A stretch of 60,000 nucleotides of DNA from Symsagittifera roscoffensis (taxonomy: Eukaryota > Xenacoelomorpha > Acoela > Convolutidae): contig NC_087063.1 in NCBI RefSeq assembly GCF_963678635.1, forward strand, positions 27,587,649 to 27,647,648, given 5' to 3'. Made by a program: the position numbers and the translations under genes. Shown here piece after piece: positions 45,201 to 56,404 of this stretch (position 1 is the first letter of the stretch; each line of letters starts with the position of its first letter). The notes beneath the pieces were generated by a model. It was not told the origin of the DNA. It made no database searches and saw only the letters and a list, made by a program, of their open reading frames with translations.

Positions 45201-47565
45201 CCTTTTTAAAACAAATATTAGCCTCTAGGATGACGGTTAACGTCGAAAAAATCCATTCCAACCAAAAGATTTTAAATTTCTCATTTTGCGGTGTTTTTTC
45301 CTTAACCTTGAGAGTTGCTTAACGTAATAGATGTGGCAAGCTTTGGCGAATTGCTACTCAAATTGAGACATAAAAACAGATTTTTTTTTGAATTTTGAGT
45401 GAGAACTGTTGGAATTTATTATCTTCATAAATGAAACCGTTTTTAAAATTTTTTTTATACTAAACAAAATATAGCAGTCAACTGGTACTGCATGTTACAC
45501 CAGAATATGTTTCAAATCTTTTAAACTGAATCCATTTTGTTGAAATTTCAAAAAAAGTACTCTTGATTTTTAGTGATATTTTATTTTTTCTACGAATGCC
45601 CTAAAGCTGGAGTAGAACACGGCAAAATTTCTCGTAAAAGCACTAAACAACCCAACGAATACTGATGAAACAAAGATTTCGCTTTTTATGCGTCTCTTGA
45701 AATGGTTCTTTTCATCCAATAGATATGGCAAGCTTTTTTAAATTATTCTTGCTACTAAACAAAATATAGCAGTCAACTGAGACTGCATGTAACACCAGAA
45801 TATGTGTCAAATCTTTTGAATTGAATCCATTTTATTGAAATTATAAAACAATACATCTGAAGCTGGAGTTGAACACGGCAAAAATTCTCGTAAAAGCACG
45901 AAACAACCCAACGAATAATGATGAAACAAAGATTTCGCTTTTTATGCGGCTCTTGAAATGGTTCTTTTCATCCAAGAAAAATTGTTTGAGCTTCAGGACA
46001 ACCGCAATTGCAAGCTGGGTGACGATTTTATCAATTCTGCATTAAAATTTTAGTTTGCCTTTTTTTCTGCTAAAGTTAATCATTCTTGTTCCACTTTCGT
46101 TTTTTCGTAATTGAGTCAGTTTTTTGTACTTTATGTTGAGACAATTCAGTGGGTAACCATAGCGGCTCTATGAATTAAGAAACGCCAGAGATATCTGATC
46201 ACCATGCTATGTATCAAGGAGGGAATATGGTTTTCCAGATGTTATTTTTTTTTTGAGTTTTGAGTGAGAACTGTTGGAATTTATCATCTTCATAACTGAA
46301 GGCGTTTTTAAATTTTTTTTTATACTAAACAAAATATAGCAGTCAACTGGTATTGCATGTAACACCAGAATATGTTTCAAATCTTTTAAACTGAATCCAT
46401 TTTGTTGAAATTTCAAAACAGTACTTTTGATTTTTATTGATATTTTATTTTTTCTACGAATGCCCTAAAGCTGGAGTAGAACACGGCAAAAGTTCTCGTA
46501 AAAGCACTAAACAACCCAACTAATACTGATGAAACAAAGATTTCGCTTTTTATGCGTCTCTTGAAATGGTTCTTTTCATCCAAGAAAAACTGTTTGATCT
46601 GCAGGACAAGCGCAATTGCAAGCTGGGTGTCAATTTTATCAATTCTGCATTAAAAATTTAGTTTGCTTTTTTTCTGCTAAAGTTAGTCATTCTTGTGTTC
46701 CACTTTCGTTTTTTCGTAATTGAGTCAGTTTTTTGTACTTTATGTTGAGACAATTCAGTGGGTAACCATAGCGACTCTATGGTTTAAGAAACGCTAGAGA
46801 TATCTGGTCACCATGCTATGTATTAAGGAGGGAAAATGGTTTCCAGGTACTAAGGTTTGCTATTTTTCTTGACCAGTATTGCAAATTTCAGAGGTTTAAT
46901 TTCGGAAAAAAAATTAACAATTTTTGTTCTGATACCTCTCAAATAGTTTTGTCAGATTTACAACAGCACGTTTTAATACCCATGATGTGTGGTGACGCAG
47001 AAATTGTTCATTTGTTTTTTTTAGGCAAAAAGTGGCCGTACTCAATAGTTTTCTGACAAATACGTTTGCAACAACATAGGTGAACTACGCTTTGATTGAT
47101 ATTCTGAAGTTTGAAATCAACTTCTCTCAAAATTATTAAAGCGATGACATTGAGGTATACAACTATTTTTTTGAAAAATCTTGTACAATTGTAACCAAAA
47201 ATCTACCTCCCCGACGGTGGTGGGAAGACTGAAATATGTGATCAAAGTTGTGGACTTACATTATTTTTATCAGAATTTTTTTCACCTTTTTTAAACCAAA
47301 TATTAGCCTCTAGGATGACGGTTAACGTCAAAAAAATCCATTCCAACCAAAATATTTTAAATTTCTCAGCTTGCGGAGTTTTTTCCTTAATCTGGGGAGT
47401 TGCTTAACGTAATAGATATGGCAAGCTTTGGCAACAAATAATAATTTTTAAAAATATTTTGCTCATTTTTAAGTTTTAAAGACTGAGAATTGCTGCTCAA
47501 ATTAAGACGTAAAATCTAATTTTTTTTGCAGTTTGTGTAAGAACTGTGGGAATTTATCATCTTCC
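39270..47565. repeat. Long-period tandem array, full unit about 1.22-1.28 kb
   Basis: The landmark AGCAGTCAACTGGTACTGCA starts at about 39315, 39858, 41089, 42369, 43643, 43949, 44253, 45472, 45768 and 46338. Steps of about 1220-1280 bp are full units; steps of about 300 and 545-570 bp are internally deleted units. A second landmark, CCTCTAGGATGACGGTTAAC, recurs at about 39561, 40785, 42064, 43340, 45221 and 47309. Others are CCTCCCCGACGGTGGTGGGA and GTAACCATAGCGGCTCTATG. Units differ by roughly several percent. The short frames inside are not conserved in frame and are not genes. Confidence 0.9.
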
Positions 47566-49301
47566 TTGAAAAATTAATGTAATCATATATCTCATTCACT
47601 TTCTTTTTCATTCATTCAAGTCGACAGCCGCTCTTTAGAAATTTGCTCAGACAAAGACAAAACAATAATATTTTCAATCTTGGAAAGAATTGCGAGGCTT
47701 ACATCTTTCCGACTAACAAAACATAAATCTTGAAGCGAACAAAACAAATTGCAAGAAACATCCTCTTCAGATTCATAAAAAAATCATTAGCATTGAACAT
47801 ACTCCTCATACTTTTTATCCAGTTTAATTCTCTCAGCATTCAAAACTAATCTTTTACTCCTGACTATTTCCAATTGAAAACAAAAGAACGGTAAGTTTTT
47901 TTTGCTTTTTATTGTTTGTATTGAAAAGTTTAAAAGAAAAATTGAAAGAAACAACTTAAAAATTGCTTCTACAGACAGAATTGCACAACAAAAACCTACA
48001 AATAATCACAATTAACTTAATGTTTTCTTTTATTAAAAATAAATCAATTATTTTGAAATAATTTTTAAGGAACAAAATGTCAATATTGTATTTTTATCCA
48101 AGCTCTTTGGCAGAAATAACACATTTTTTTTGAATTTGTCATAACTTTTATTGTATCAAATTGTGAGTTTATACGTCTGGTTCCAACAAGAGTTATAATT
48201 TTCTGATTAAAATATGAACAACAATTATGTTTGCTATCTAAAAACTTTCTAAGAAATTTAGTAAGCCTCTCTGAAAAAAGTAGGACTTTTTCTGGGTTTT
48301 TAAATAATGCATTGAAAGCGCACTCTTAGATTCTGTTTCATGTGCATTTTCCAGTAAATTTCCTTTCGCATAAAAGTAATTTAAAAAGATGAGCCATTTA
48401 TTTGTATGAAAAAAATGATTATTTTTGAGTATATCAAAATTTTGAATTTTCTGCTTTTTGTGCTTTTTTTGTCAATTTTCACTTTTATGATTAAACTTGA
48501 GAGCTTTTACACCTAAATCTGCCTAAGCTTCGGGAAAATCTTCATCGGAACTTCATTACTTTCTCATTTTTTAAATGCTTCAAAATATTTCAATTGTACA
48601 CGTAGAACTGAAAGAATAAATAGTTGGTGTAAAAACTCAATTAAGCTCATTGAAAGTAGATCGTTTAACTCTGATTCATTTAATATATTCCAGTAAAATT
48701 ATTACTGAAAGATTTTGTAACTAAATTAATAATTTTGAGCACAATTGTATCAAGTACACGGTTATTCTGAACATTTTGACCAGTTCACTTTGAATGACTT
48801 TTCCTTAAATTTTCTGAAACCTTTATAAATTTGCCTTTGTTTGTCAACTGAGATAAGTTTTGAGTTTATCAAGTTAATTTTATATAAAGCAACAAGTCAG
48901 TATTTTTGAAGAAGGTTATGTGGAGTTTTTAAAAATGTACAAATTTCCGTTTTTTTGTTTATAGTTTTCAAAAAAGTTTTTTTTCGTCATAATTGCGAAG
49001 TACCATGTCAATGAGTCACCTTCTTTCAGATTCGGTTGTTCACTTCAAAAAGGAATGAAGCTGCTTTAAAACAACAGATAACTTCTGTTCATCTTGAAAA
49101 TGTGTCTTGTTTTAAGAAAAAAAAATTATTTGAGATGTAAAAAACTCTTAACAAACAGTTTGTTGGTATTGATGGTTAGATTAAGGGCTAGAACAGATTC
49201 CTCTTCTTTTTTGTTTTTTTTTCCTAGGAAATTAGTTTCTCCCAAAGTTTTTTTGAAGACCTTTAAATGAATAATTTTCTCGTGTTGCGTCTGTATGTCA
49301 G
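47566..49301. other. AT-rich interval with a possible leader exon
   Basis: No coding frame. CAAAAGAACG/GTAAGT at 47890/47891 is a strong splice donor, and CTCTCAG ends at 47836, so 47837-47890 could be an untranslated leader exon of the gene that follows. The rest is T-rich with scattered poly-A and poly-T runs. Confidence 0.35.
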
Positions 49302-51611
49302 CATTTCTGGAAAACTCTCACCGTGCGTTTGATCCCTTGTCTTCTATGAGTACAACTCCGACAAGAAAAGTAAGCCAGGCAGGAGTATGTTTCCCTAATA
49401 TGGGAATGCTTTCATCAGGCTCTTGGTTTCATCTGTGAAAAAATTTTCATTAAGATTTGTTGAGGTGCCACAGTGCTTATGATGCTTTGTTGCATATTTA
49501 GATGTGTGTTTTTTTGCTACACTTTAGACATTCAGTTGTCTTTTTTGGTTCAATGAAGGCATCTAAGAACCTTCTAGCAATTTTATGATAAATTGCAAAA
49601 CTGAAAATTTACACTGATTTTGGAAATGACCCAAAATTCCTGAACGGTTGCTTAAGTTGTAAAACAAAATCAAATATAAACTGATTTCACTTCGTTCGCT
49701 TTAACAATTCAATTAAACAAAATTGAGATTTTTTTTGCTATAGAACTTCTATCAAAGTTTATATTAAATAATTGGAATCGCGATTTCCTTGAAAGGATAT
49801 TTAAAAAATTTTGATACTAACCAATTAGATTGAAGTAGTCACAGGAAAGATGTTTCAAGTTCTTTCAAATCGTTCGATACAAAACGTTTCTTTGAGTATG
49901 GATTTTTAAAGTAGACGAATCAATTAAAGGATTTTATTTCTTAAAAAAACACAAGTAACCCAATTATTTGAAGCCATGGTGAAGTGGATTTTTTCTTAAT
50001 TAAAATTTTGAAAAAAAAACTTTTTTTAACCTTTAAATGTGGATAGTTTTTTGTCAATTTTTTTTAGGTTCCAACGAATGAAATATTAAAGTGCCAGGAT
50101 AGGATACACATTTTTGTCATCTTGCTTTTGGCATACTGTAGCCTAATTCCAATGTGTCTGATTTTAATCAGAAGACACGAAAAAATATCGAAAACAACGT
50201 TTGATAGTATTTTCAGTACTCAATAAAAAACAATAGTTTTCATAAAGCAAGAAAATTTTTTATACTGATCAAATTATATCTGGCTAGTTGTTTTTATAGT
50301 TTTATGCTTTTTCGAAGTGAAAAAACGATTATGAAAATCGGGTAGATAATTGACATAGTACTAAGCGATTGTGTCGCAGACTGGTCTTCCCTTAAGTTGC
50401 CATTCGCTGCTCCGATTCAATTAACCCATTCTCAGTTTTTGGAGAAAAAGTAGTACAACAATTGAAGAAAGTCATACTAATTTTTCTTAACAAAGGGAGA
50501 TTTCCATTTTAAGCAACAAAAATTGTTCATTTAAGAAAATCAGTTCTAGAAGCACAATCAATTTTAAAATGTTTAGGCGCAACACGAAGAGACTTTTCTT
50601 TTGAATATCTTTAAAAAACGATGGTATAAATTTATTTGTTGGAAATTTAAAACAAACAAAATTAAAACATTATATTCTTGTAGTCAATCTACCCTTCAAT
50701 GAAAAAAATATATCTAAGTAGATGAAGTTGATCATAAAAAAATCGTGAAACAGTGCAATTAATTTTCATTTCGGTTGTCAAATAACAAAACTTTTCCAAA
50801 AACATGACACTTATTTAAGTTGATCAGAATTTATCGCTTCATTCTGTTTTGTTTTGAAGAACCAATTCCGAATGTAGGATGACTAACTGACATGGTACTT
50901 CTTGATTGTGATGTAGACTTCTCTTCCATTAAACTGCTATGTACTTGCTTATTAAGGAGTTTGGCAAGCTTCGAGTCCATAGTTGAGTCTCTGCCAGAAA
51001 TTATATCCAGTATATGATTGAATCCAAGTGTTTTCAGACTCGTTAACTTGATTTACTTTTGCCGAGACTGCTTCCTCCTTTTTCATAAGATAATAAGATC
51101 GATTTGTTGTTTATAATCATTTTGAACTAATTTTTTTTCTCGAACAGTGAGAAGCCTTGTTCAAAATTTTATTTCCGCTTGTAGGAACTTTTATACTTAT
51201 GATTTTTGCTTGCGTCTCTAGAATTTCAAACCATTGGAGATTGCAATACTGTTTTTTCTCGACTACTTTTTGAATATAATAGCTACTTATCAGATGAACA
51301 GAAATTAAAATCGTGGTTTTGAGATTAAATAAAATTGAAGCAAACAGACTTAGTCATCTTGACCACCATACGAAGAGCAAGCCCAAAAACGGAACTTTTT
51401 GCACAAAAATTTGAATCTCTATTGTGTATAGGTGTTGACTTTTGGTTATAATTTCTCTGTAATGAGCAATATAAACCTTCCAGACTGAAACTGATTTGTT
51501 TCAAACTCTTCGAATATTTTATTCCGATTGAAAAGAGAAGCCACTAGTTTTTATTGTTTCCAGGGCGTTTTGTAAATGGGCGTCTTCTCGCAACCTTCTT
51601 TTCCCTTGGAG
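49302..51611 (+). CDS. Second membrane-protein gene, three exons, 3' end not found
   Basis: Exons 49302-49369, 50068-50206 and 51564-51611 join in phase. Acceptors are TATGTCAG, ATTTTTTTTAG and TTGTTTCCAG; donors are AGAAAA/GTAAGC, GATA/GTATTT and GGAG/GTACGC. The first ATG is at 49346, giving M-S-T-T-P-T-R-K, then exon 2 adds V-P-T-N-E-I-L-K-C-Q-D-R and a hydrophobic run at about residues 21-42 (I-H-I-F-V-I-L-L-L-A-Y-C-S-L-I-P-M-C-L-I-L) followed by I-R-R-H-E-K, so positive residues follow the membrane segment. Exon 3 adds R-R-F-V-N-G-R-L-L-A-T-F-F-S-L-G and leaves one base. A continuation in the last 8 kb was not found with confidence; 53772-53831 (between TTTCCAG and CTAG/GTTAGA) is open in the right phase but weak. 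Family unknown; it could be the first segment of a multi-pass protein. Confidence 0.5.
49370..50067. other. Intron 1 of the second gene
   Basis: The exon 1 frame stays open past the donor for about 22 codons (to a TGA at about 49435), so an unspliced or alternatively spliced form is possible. Otherwise plain AT-rich intron. Confidence 0.35.
50207..51563. other. Intron 2 of the second gene
   Basis: AT-rich. Two loosely similar blocks at about 50340-50420 and 50880-50960 (GACATAGTACTAAGCGATTG against GACATGGTACTTCTTGATTG, both followed by TCTTCCCTTAA or TCTTCCATTAA) suggest an old duplication. No exon supported. Confidence 0.4.
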
Positions 51612-51617
51612 GTACGC

Positions 51618-52043
51618 TAACTTGACTTTGTTGTATTACAGACATCTCGTGTTTAATTTTCGCTGAATTTAGATTATTACCATTACATACGCCAAGGAAT
51701 GCAAATTTAGCTTACGCAAACTTGGCTTCCTTTCAAGTTTTTCTTTCATCACGCGGAGAAGTAGTCAATCGGTTTAATCGAGCATATCAACCAACTAACT
51801 ATAGAAAAGGTTTTATAAAAAGCTTAGTATTGCATGGAGGCAACTCACATTGAAAAAACTTCACATAGATCGTCTAAGCTACAATCCATAAGTTAGCTCC
51901 ACACAAGTTCTCGAAGTAGCATTTTTAGATAGTCTACAAAAGGTTCAAACGCAAACTTTGAATCGGAACAAACGAAGATTTTCTAAAATTTAGCTGATTC
52001 TAATGATTCTGTACATACTGAATATTTGATTTTTTCATTACAA
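51618..52043. repeat. Direct repeat, copy 1
   Basis: Repeated at 52324-52733. Shared blocks include TTGTATTACAGACATCTCGT, ATTACCATTACATACGCCAA, CATCACGCGGAGAAGTAGTC and CACATAGATCGTCTAAGCTA. It begins seven bases after exon 3 of the second gene. Copy 2 lacks an 18-base piece near the end. Confidence 0.85.
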
Positions 52044-52046
52044 AAT

Positions 52047-53163
52047 GAATTAATTTTCAAATTTTGATAAAAACACCAAACAGTTTTTCAAACTTGAAAC
52101 ATTGATTGAGTTCGACATGTTCTGCAAAATTTTAAAGCATCATTTTAGTCCGTAAGAAAACTATTTTATGATTGGCGAAAACTGAAACAGATTGTGATAG
52201 AATGAACAAAATAAGAAAAAAATTGATTTTTTAGGATGAACAGTCTTTTTTGTGAAGACATTTTGATGTGACAAATCAATAAATCAATGGCAATGAAGTT
52301 GAACTAGCCCCATTGTTTCAAGATAACTTGATTTTGTTGTATTACAGACATCTCGTGTTTAATTTTCGCTGAATTTGGATTATTACCATTACATACGCCA
52401 AGGAATGCAAATTTAGCTTACGCAAACTTGGCTTACTTTCAAGTTTTTCTTACATCACGCGGAGAAGTAGTCAATCGGTTTAATCGAGCATATCAACATA
52501 ACTAACTATAGAAAAGAATTTATAAAAAGCTTAGTGTTGCATGGAGGCAACTCACATTGAAAAAACTTCACATAGATCGTCTAAGCTACAATCCATAAGT
52601 TAGCTCCACACAAGTTCTCGAAGTAGCATTTTTAGACAGTCTACAAAAGGTTCAAACGCAAACTTTGAATCGGAACAAATGAAGATTTTCTAAAGATTCT
52701 GTACATACTGATTATTTGATTTTTTCATTACAAGACCTTAATGCTACAATGTTTCAATCAGCAATATAAGATTTATAATATAATACTGCAAAAAACTGAA
52801 ATAATATTCAAATTGAAAACGAAATAAAACGAAAAAACGATAATGAACGATTTTAATTATAAGTGCAGTACAGCAATTTACTCCACACTTGAAAAAATGG
52901 GGCTAGTTCAATTTCACTGTCATTGATTTATTGATTTGCCACACCAAAATGTCTTCACAAAAAGGATTGTTCATCCTAAAAAATCAATTTTTTTCTTATT
53001 TTGTTCATTCTATCACAATCTGTTTCAGTTTTCGCCAATCATAAGATAGTTTTCTTACGGACTGAAATGATGCTTTACAATTTTGCAGAACATGTCGAAC
53101 TCAATCAATGTTTCAAGTTTGAAAAACTGTTTGGTGTTTTTATCAAAATTTGAAAAATAATTC
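52047..53163. repeat. Inverted repeat with 268-bp arms (52047-52315 and 52896-53163)
   Basis: The left arm reads CAAACAGTTTTTCAAACTTG ... GTTGAACTAGCCCCATT; the right arm is its complement, AATGGGGCTAGTTCAA ... CAAGTTTGAAAAACTGTTTG. Arms are about 95% complementary. The 580-bp loop holds direct repeat copy 2. No coding frame. It could be a foldback element or an inverted duplication. Confidence 0.85.
52324..52733. repeat. Direct repeat, copy 2
   Basis: About 95% identical by eye to 51618-52043 (for example TTAGATT/TTGGATT, CTTCCTT/CTTACTT, AAAAGG/AAAAGA). It lies between the two arms of an inverted repeat. Confidence 0.85.
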
Positions 53164-54139
53164 TATTTTTTAACGGGTTGTGAAACAAATTTCTAAGTTT
53201 TGCGAAAAGGGTTGCAGTTTCATTAAAACGTTTTCCAAAATCAGTTCAGTTTTTTTAACACGACGCGATTTTTTTAAGATTTGAGAACTGGTTCAAAATT
53301 TTATAACGAGACGCGAAAAAGCTTCCAACTGACAGTATGCAAAACTCGTTTCTGAAAGCTTCCAACTGACAGTATGCAAAACTCGTTTCTGATTTTTGAA
53401 CACGTTTAACCAAATATTTAATTTCTTCAGCAAAATGCGGAAATCATTTCGTTTTTTAAGCATAATGCAAAAAAAATTTCATATTTATCTGGTCTACTCT
53501 CCCGTGACTCTCTGAAAGGATCGCTCACTCGAGTGAAATTTCTTAGGAACTCGTCATTTTCATCAATGGTGCTGAAATTTTAAATGGATCATGCTACAGC
53601 GCATCCTAATCAGCCCAGAAAGAAGTCGCCAGTATTCAGAATTAATTGCATCATACCCCAAACGAGTTTTTGAGTTTTTTTTCCAATTTTTAAATATATA
53701 GCAGAAGTCATTTTTGTTCAAGCAAGTTGAAAAAATTACATACTTTAAAACAGGCTGAGTTTTTTTTCCAGAACTTTGTATTGATTTTCAATTGGTCCCT
53801 TCTTCAAACTTTCGTAAAACAAATTTTCTAGGTTAGAAACTTGAAATGAATATCATATAACAATTATCTATGAACGTAACATTGAAAAATATGTCAAGCA
53901 GCCTGCAGGTCCTCCATTCATCTCAATACCAGTCCAGTTTCTGGTGAATATTCGGATATCTCATTGATAATGTTTTCACCTGATCTTATATCTTTCCAAT
54001 GAAAGAAGTAGTCGTCCACAGGTTCCGAATTTTAGGTATAGTCCAACCCAAACCGTTCAGCTACTTCTCTTTTAAACTGCATTGTTCCAAAGTGTTTTTC
54101 AGTGACGCCAACTTGCATAAATTGATGCTCTCGTTGAAG
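53164..54139. other. AT-rich interval, one short tandem duplication
   Basis: A 37-bp unit (AAGCTTCCAACTGACAGTAT plus 17 bases) is present twice in tandem at 53319-53355 and 53356-53392, identical. 53400-54139 has no supported gene; the plus frame at 53999-54205 runs into a microsatellite. Confidence 0.6.
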
Positions 54140-56250
54140 TCAATTATTATGACTATGATTATTATTATGAATATTATGATTATTAGGGCTTTACAACTCA
54201 ATTAGTGGTAAAGGACTTGATAGAATGATCCCGACTGATAGCACGGGTGATTAGATTAGCAAGACAGTAATTGCATATGCAGACTATACGCCAGGTGCAG
54301 CTTCTGTTGGTGTGGTAAATTTTGAGATAGAAATCCCAAAACAGGTTAAGCAAACGTGACTTGAGCCCTTGAGGGCTGAAGAAGTTCACAGAAGGTGGTA
54401 TCAGGTTCACGAGTTTTTGGACACGGTAGAAAAAGTTGCTTCTTGAAGCTACTTCTGGTGTTTCTGTCGAGTGCGTACGTTTTTGCCGAATGCCATTCGA
54501 AGTCATACTGATCATTGAGAATACTCGAGAAAGTCAGCAGACCTAGGACTTCGAGATAAAAATAGATTGAAATAATATCGAGCTTGAACAGTCGATCAGT
54601 GTATATATCATCGTTGTAACCAAGAATCCACTTTGTGATTCTTTTCTAGACTTTTTCCAATTTTTTTTCAGCTCAATTTGTGTAGGGAACCAGCAGCGTG
54701 AAGCATAGACCAGTATTGGGACATTTAGGCTTCTTTACAGTGACATTTTGACACTTGTTTCGGTTGATGGGGCTATGCTCCGCCTGATCATCTGAAAAAT
54801 ACCGTTTGCTTTCGCTATTCTAGTCTTTACGTGGGCACTCCATGATAGTTTACTAGAGACTAGGACACCCAGGTCTTTCATGCCGTTAACGGCTTGAAGT
54901 TTTGAATCACTGAGAGCTGACACGTGAGATTCGCCGCGGGAGAGAAGGCTGTAGTGTTTGTCCTTAGCAAAAGACCATTTTCCACGCTCCATGCATACAT
55001 ATTATTAAAGTCTTCTTGAGGGTAACTATTTTCATTCATACTATTGCTTAGATCAATGAAGAGCAGCTTGAGGTTATCAGCGAACAAAGATTTCATCGAG
55101 TTAAAGACTCTATCGGAAAGATCGTTGACAAATATTACAAAAAGAATTGGATCCAGTGATGAACCTTGGGGATTGATTCGTGCCCGTTGAAGTGGACAAA
55201 TTGTGTATGGTTATGAAGATAGCTGGCTATAGTATCAAACAATTTGCCTCTTATTCCGATGTTCTTCAGTTTCTTCAATAAGGTGGAATGGTTTACAGTG
55301 TCGAAAGCTTTTGCGAAATCCATATATACAGCGACAATCTGACCAGTCGAGTTGTCATTTGCTTCATAGACTTTATCAAGGTATGTAAGTTAGTGTGCTG
55401 TCACCGATTTTCGAGGAAGGAACCCATGCTGGTACTGCGATACATTCTTCGACAGATGAGTTTTCAACGACGCAAAGACACTAATAATAATTTTTACTAA
55501 TAATTTTCAAGAGCATGACAGGGCGATAGTTATTACAGGAACTCAGAGACCTTTCTTCAACTGGAGACTTACACATCCTATCTTCCATCTTTCGAGGCGT
55601 TTGATTTTTGAAAAAATAACAGTTATCGACTTCGATAGGGATGTAGAACGATTTTTGTAGAATATTGGAGGAATTCGGGCCTTTGCTTTTCCTAACGTCT
55701 AAATTACTGAGAGTTTTTTTAATTGAAATTTCAGAAACATCGTAATTATCGATCAAGCCGGCAAGCTGCTCCAAATCAGGCAGTGCAGCATCGTAGACAT
55801 TCTGTTAACACTGAGTGGAAAAAGTTTTTCATCAAATTCGACTGTTCATTTTTGTCAGTTGTGCTTATGTTTCGCCATTGTAAACTGTCAGGAGCATTTT
55901 TAGTTTACTCAAGTATTTGAAATGTTTATGTATGTACGTCGTAGATCTGGAATGGAATAACTTAGTTTCGTAGCATTTCTTATCAATTTCTTTTTCAAGC
56001 AACGAGAAATCTTCTGTGGAGTTTGTCTGGGTCGCTCTTAGTTTTGTTGCATGCTTTTGAGTAGGTGAGAAGTTGAGCTGCTAACCCATGGGGTAGTTTC
56101 TGTCGATGATGCGTTCGTAGTGGTATATGCTGTTCAAATATTTTGAACAGCCACTCATACCATTCATCTACCATGGCATCTATATTGGAGTAGCATTTGG
56201 ATATAAACTAGTGCGCTTGAATTTTTTTGGCAATAGAATCATAGTCTGCT
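54140..56250 (-). pseudogene. Decayed LINE (CR1/RTE-like), reverse transcriptase
   Basis: Minus-strand non-LTR element. From about 56230 down to 55930 comes pre-RT sequence in several frames (D-E-W-Y-E-W-L-F then P-W-V-S-S-S-T-S-H-L-L-K). 55481-55774 is the start of RT (S-K-G-P-N-S, N-N-Y-R-P-V). 55135-55323 gives M-D-F-A-K-A-F-D-T-V-N-H, the first catalytic block. 54878-55096 carries F-A-D-N-L-K-L, where the active family has F-A-D-D, so a catalytic aspartate is lost. 54735-54992 has K-D-L-G-V-L-V-S-S-K-L-S-W. 54230-54515 is the carboxy end. Terminates in an AT-rich microsatellite (54143-54190). The endonuclease is missing. Many stops and shifts. Confidence 0.85.
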
Positions 56251-56404
56251 CTACAATAGCTGTATCGTTTTTGACCCCAGGTCTAGAGATGCTTTCTGTT
56301 GTTATTGTGAATCCGAATGTTTTAGGTTTTTGGCCTGAACAGCAGCGGTTGTTGACGGTATACTCTAACTCGTGGTTGAAATTCGCATAATTTCAACCAC
56401 GAGT
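56251..56404. repeat. Perfect 16-bp hairpin upstream of the LINE remnant
   Basis: 56368-56383 (ACTCGTGGTTGAAATT) is followed after CGCAT by its exact complement at 56389-56404. The 16-bp perfect stem with a 5-base loop is far stronger than other inverted repeats nearby. 56251-56367 has no identified content. Confidence 0.75.

Noticed and set aside
41060-46416. Minus-strand frames of 65-91 codons in the tandem array
   Set aside because: They recur with the array unit but shift frame and acquire stops between copies, so they are not under coding constraint.
53772-53831. Possible fourth exon of the second gene
   Set aside because: Splice signals and phase fit, but 20 codons of ordinary composition with no homology are too little to call.
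54054-54150. Acceptor-like CCGTTCAG and GTTTTTCAG sites downstream of the second gene
   Set aside because: Both lead to stops within about 7 to 20 codons and run into the LINE microsatellite tail.
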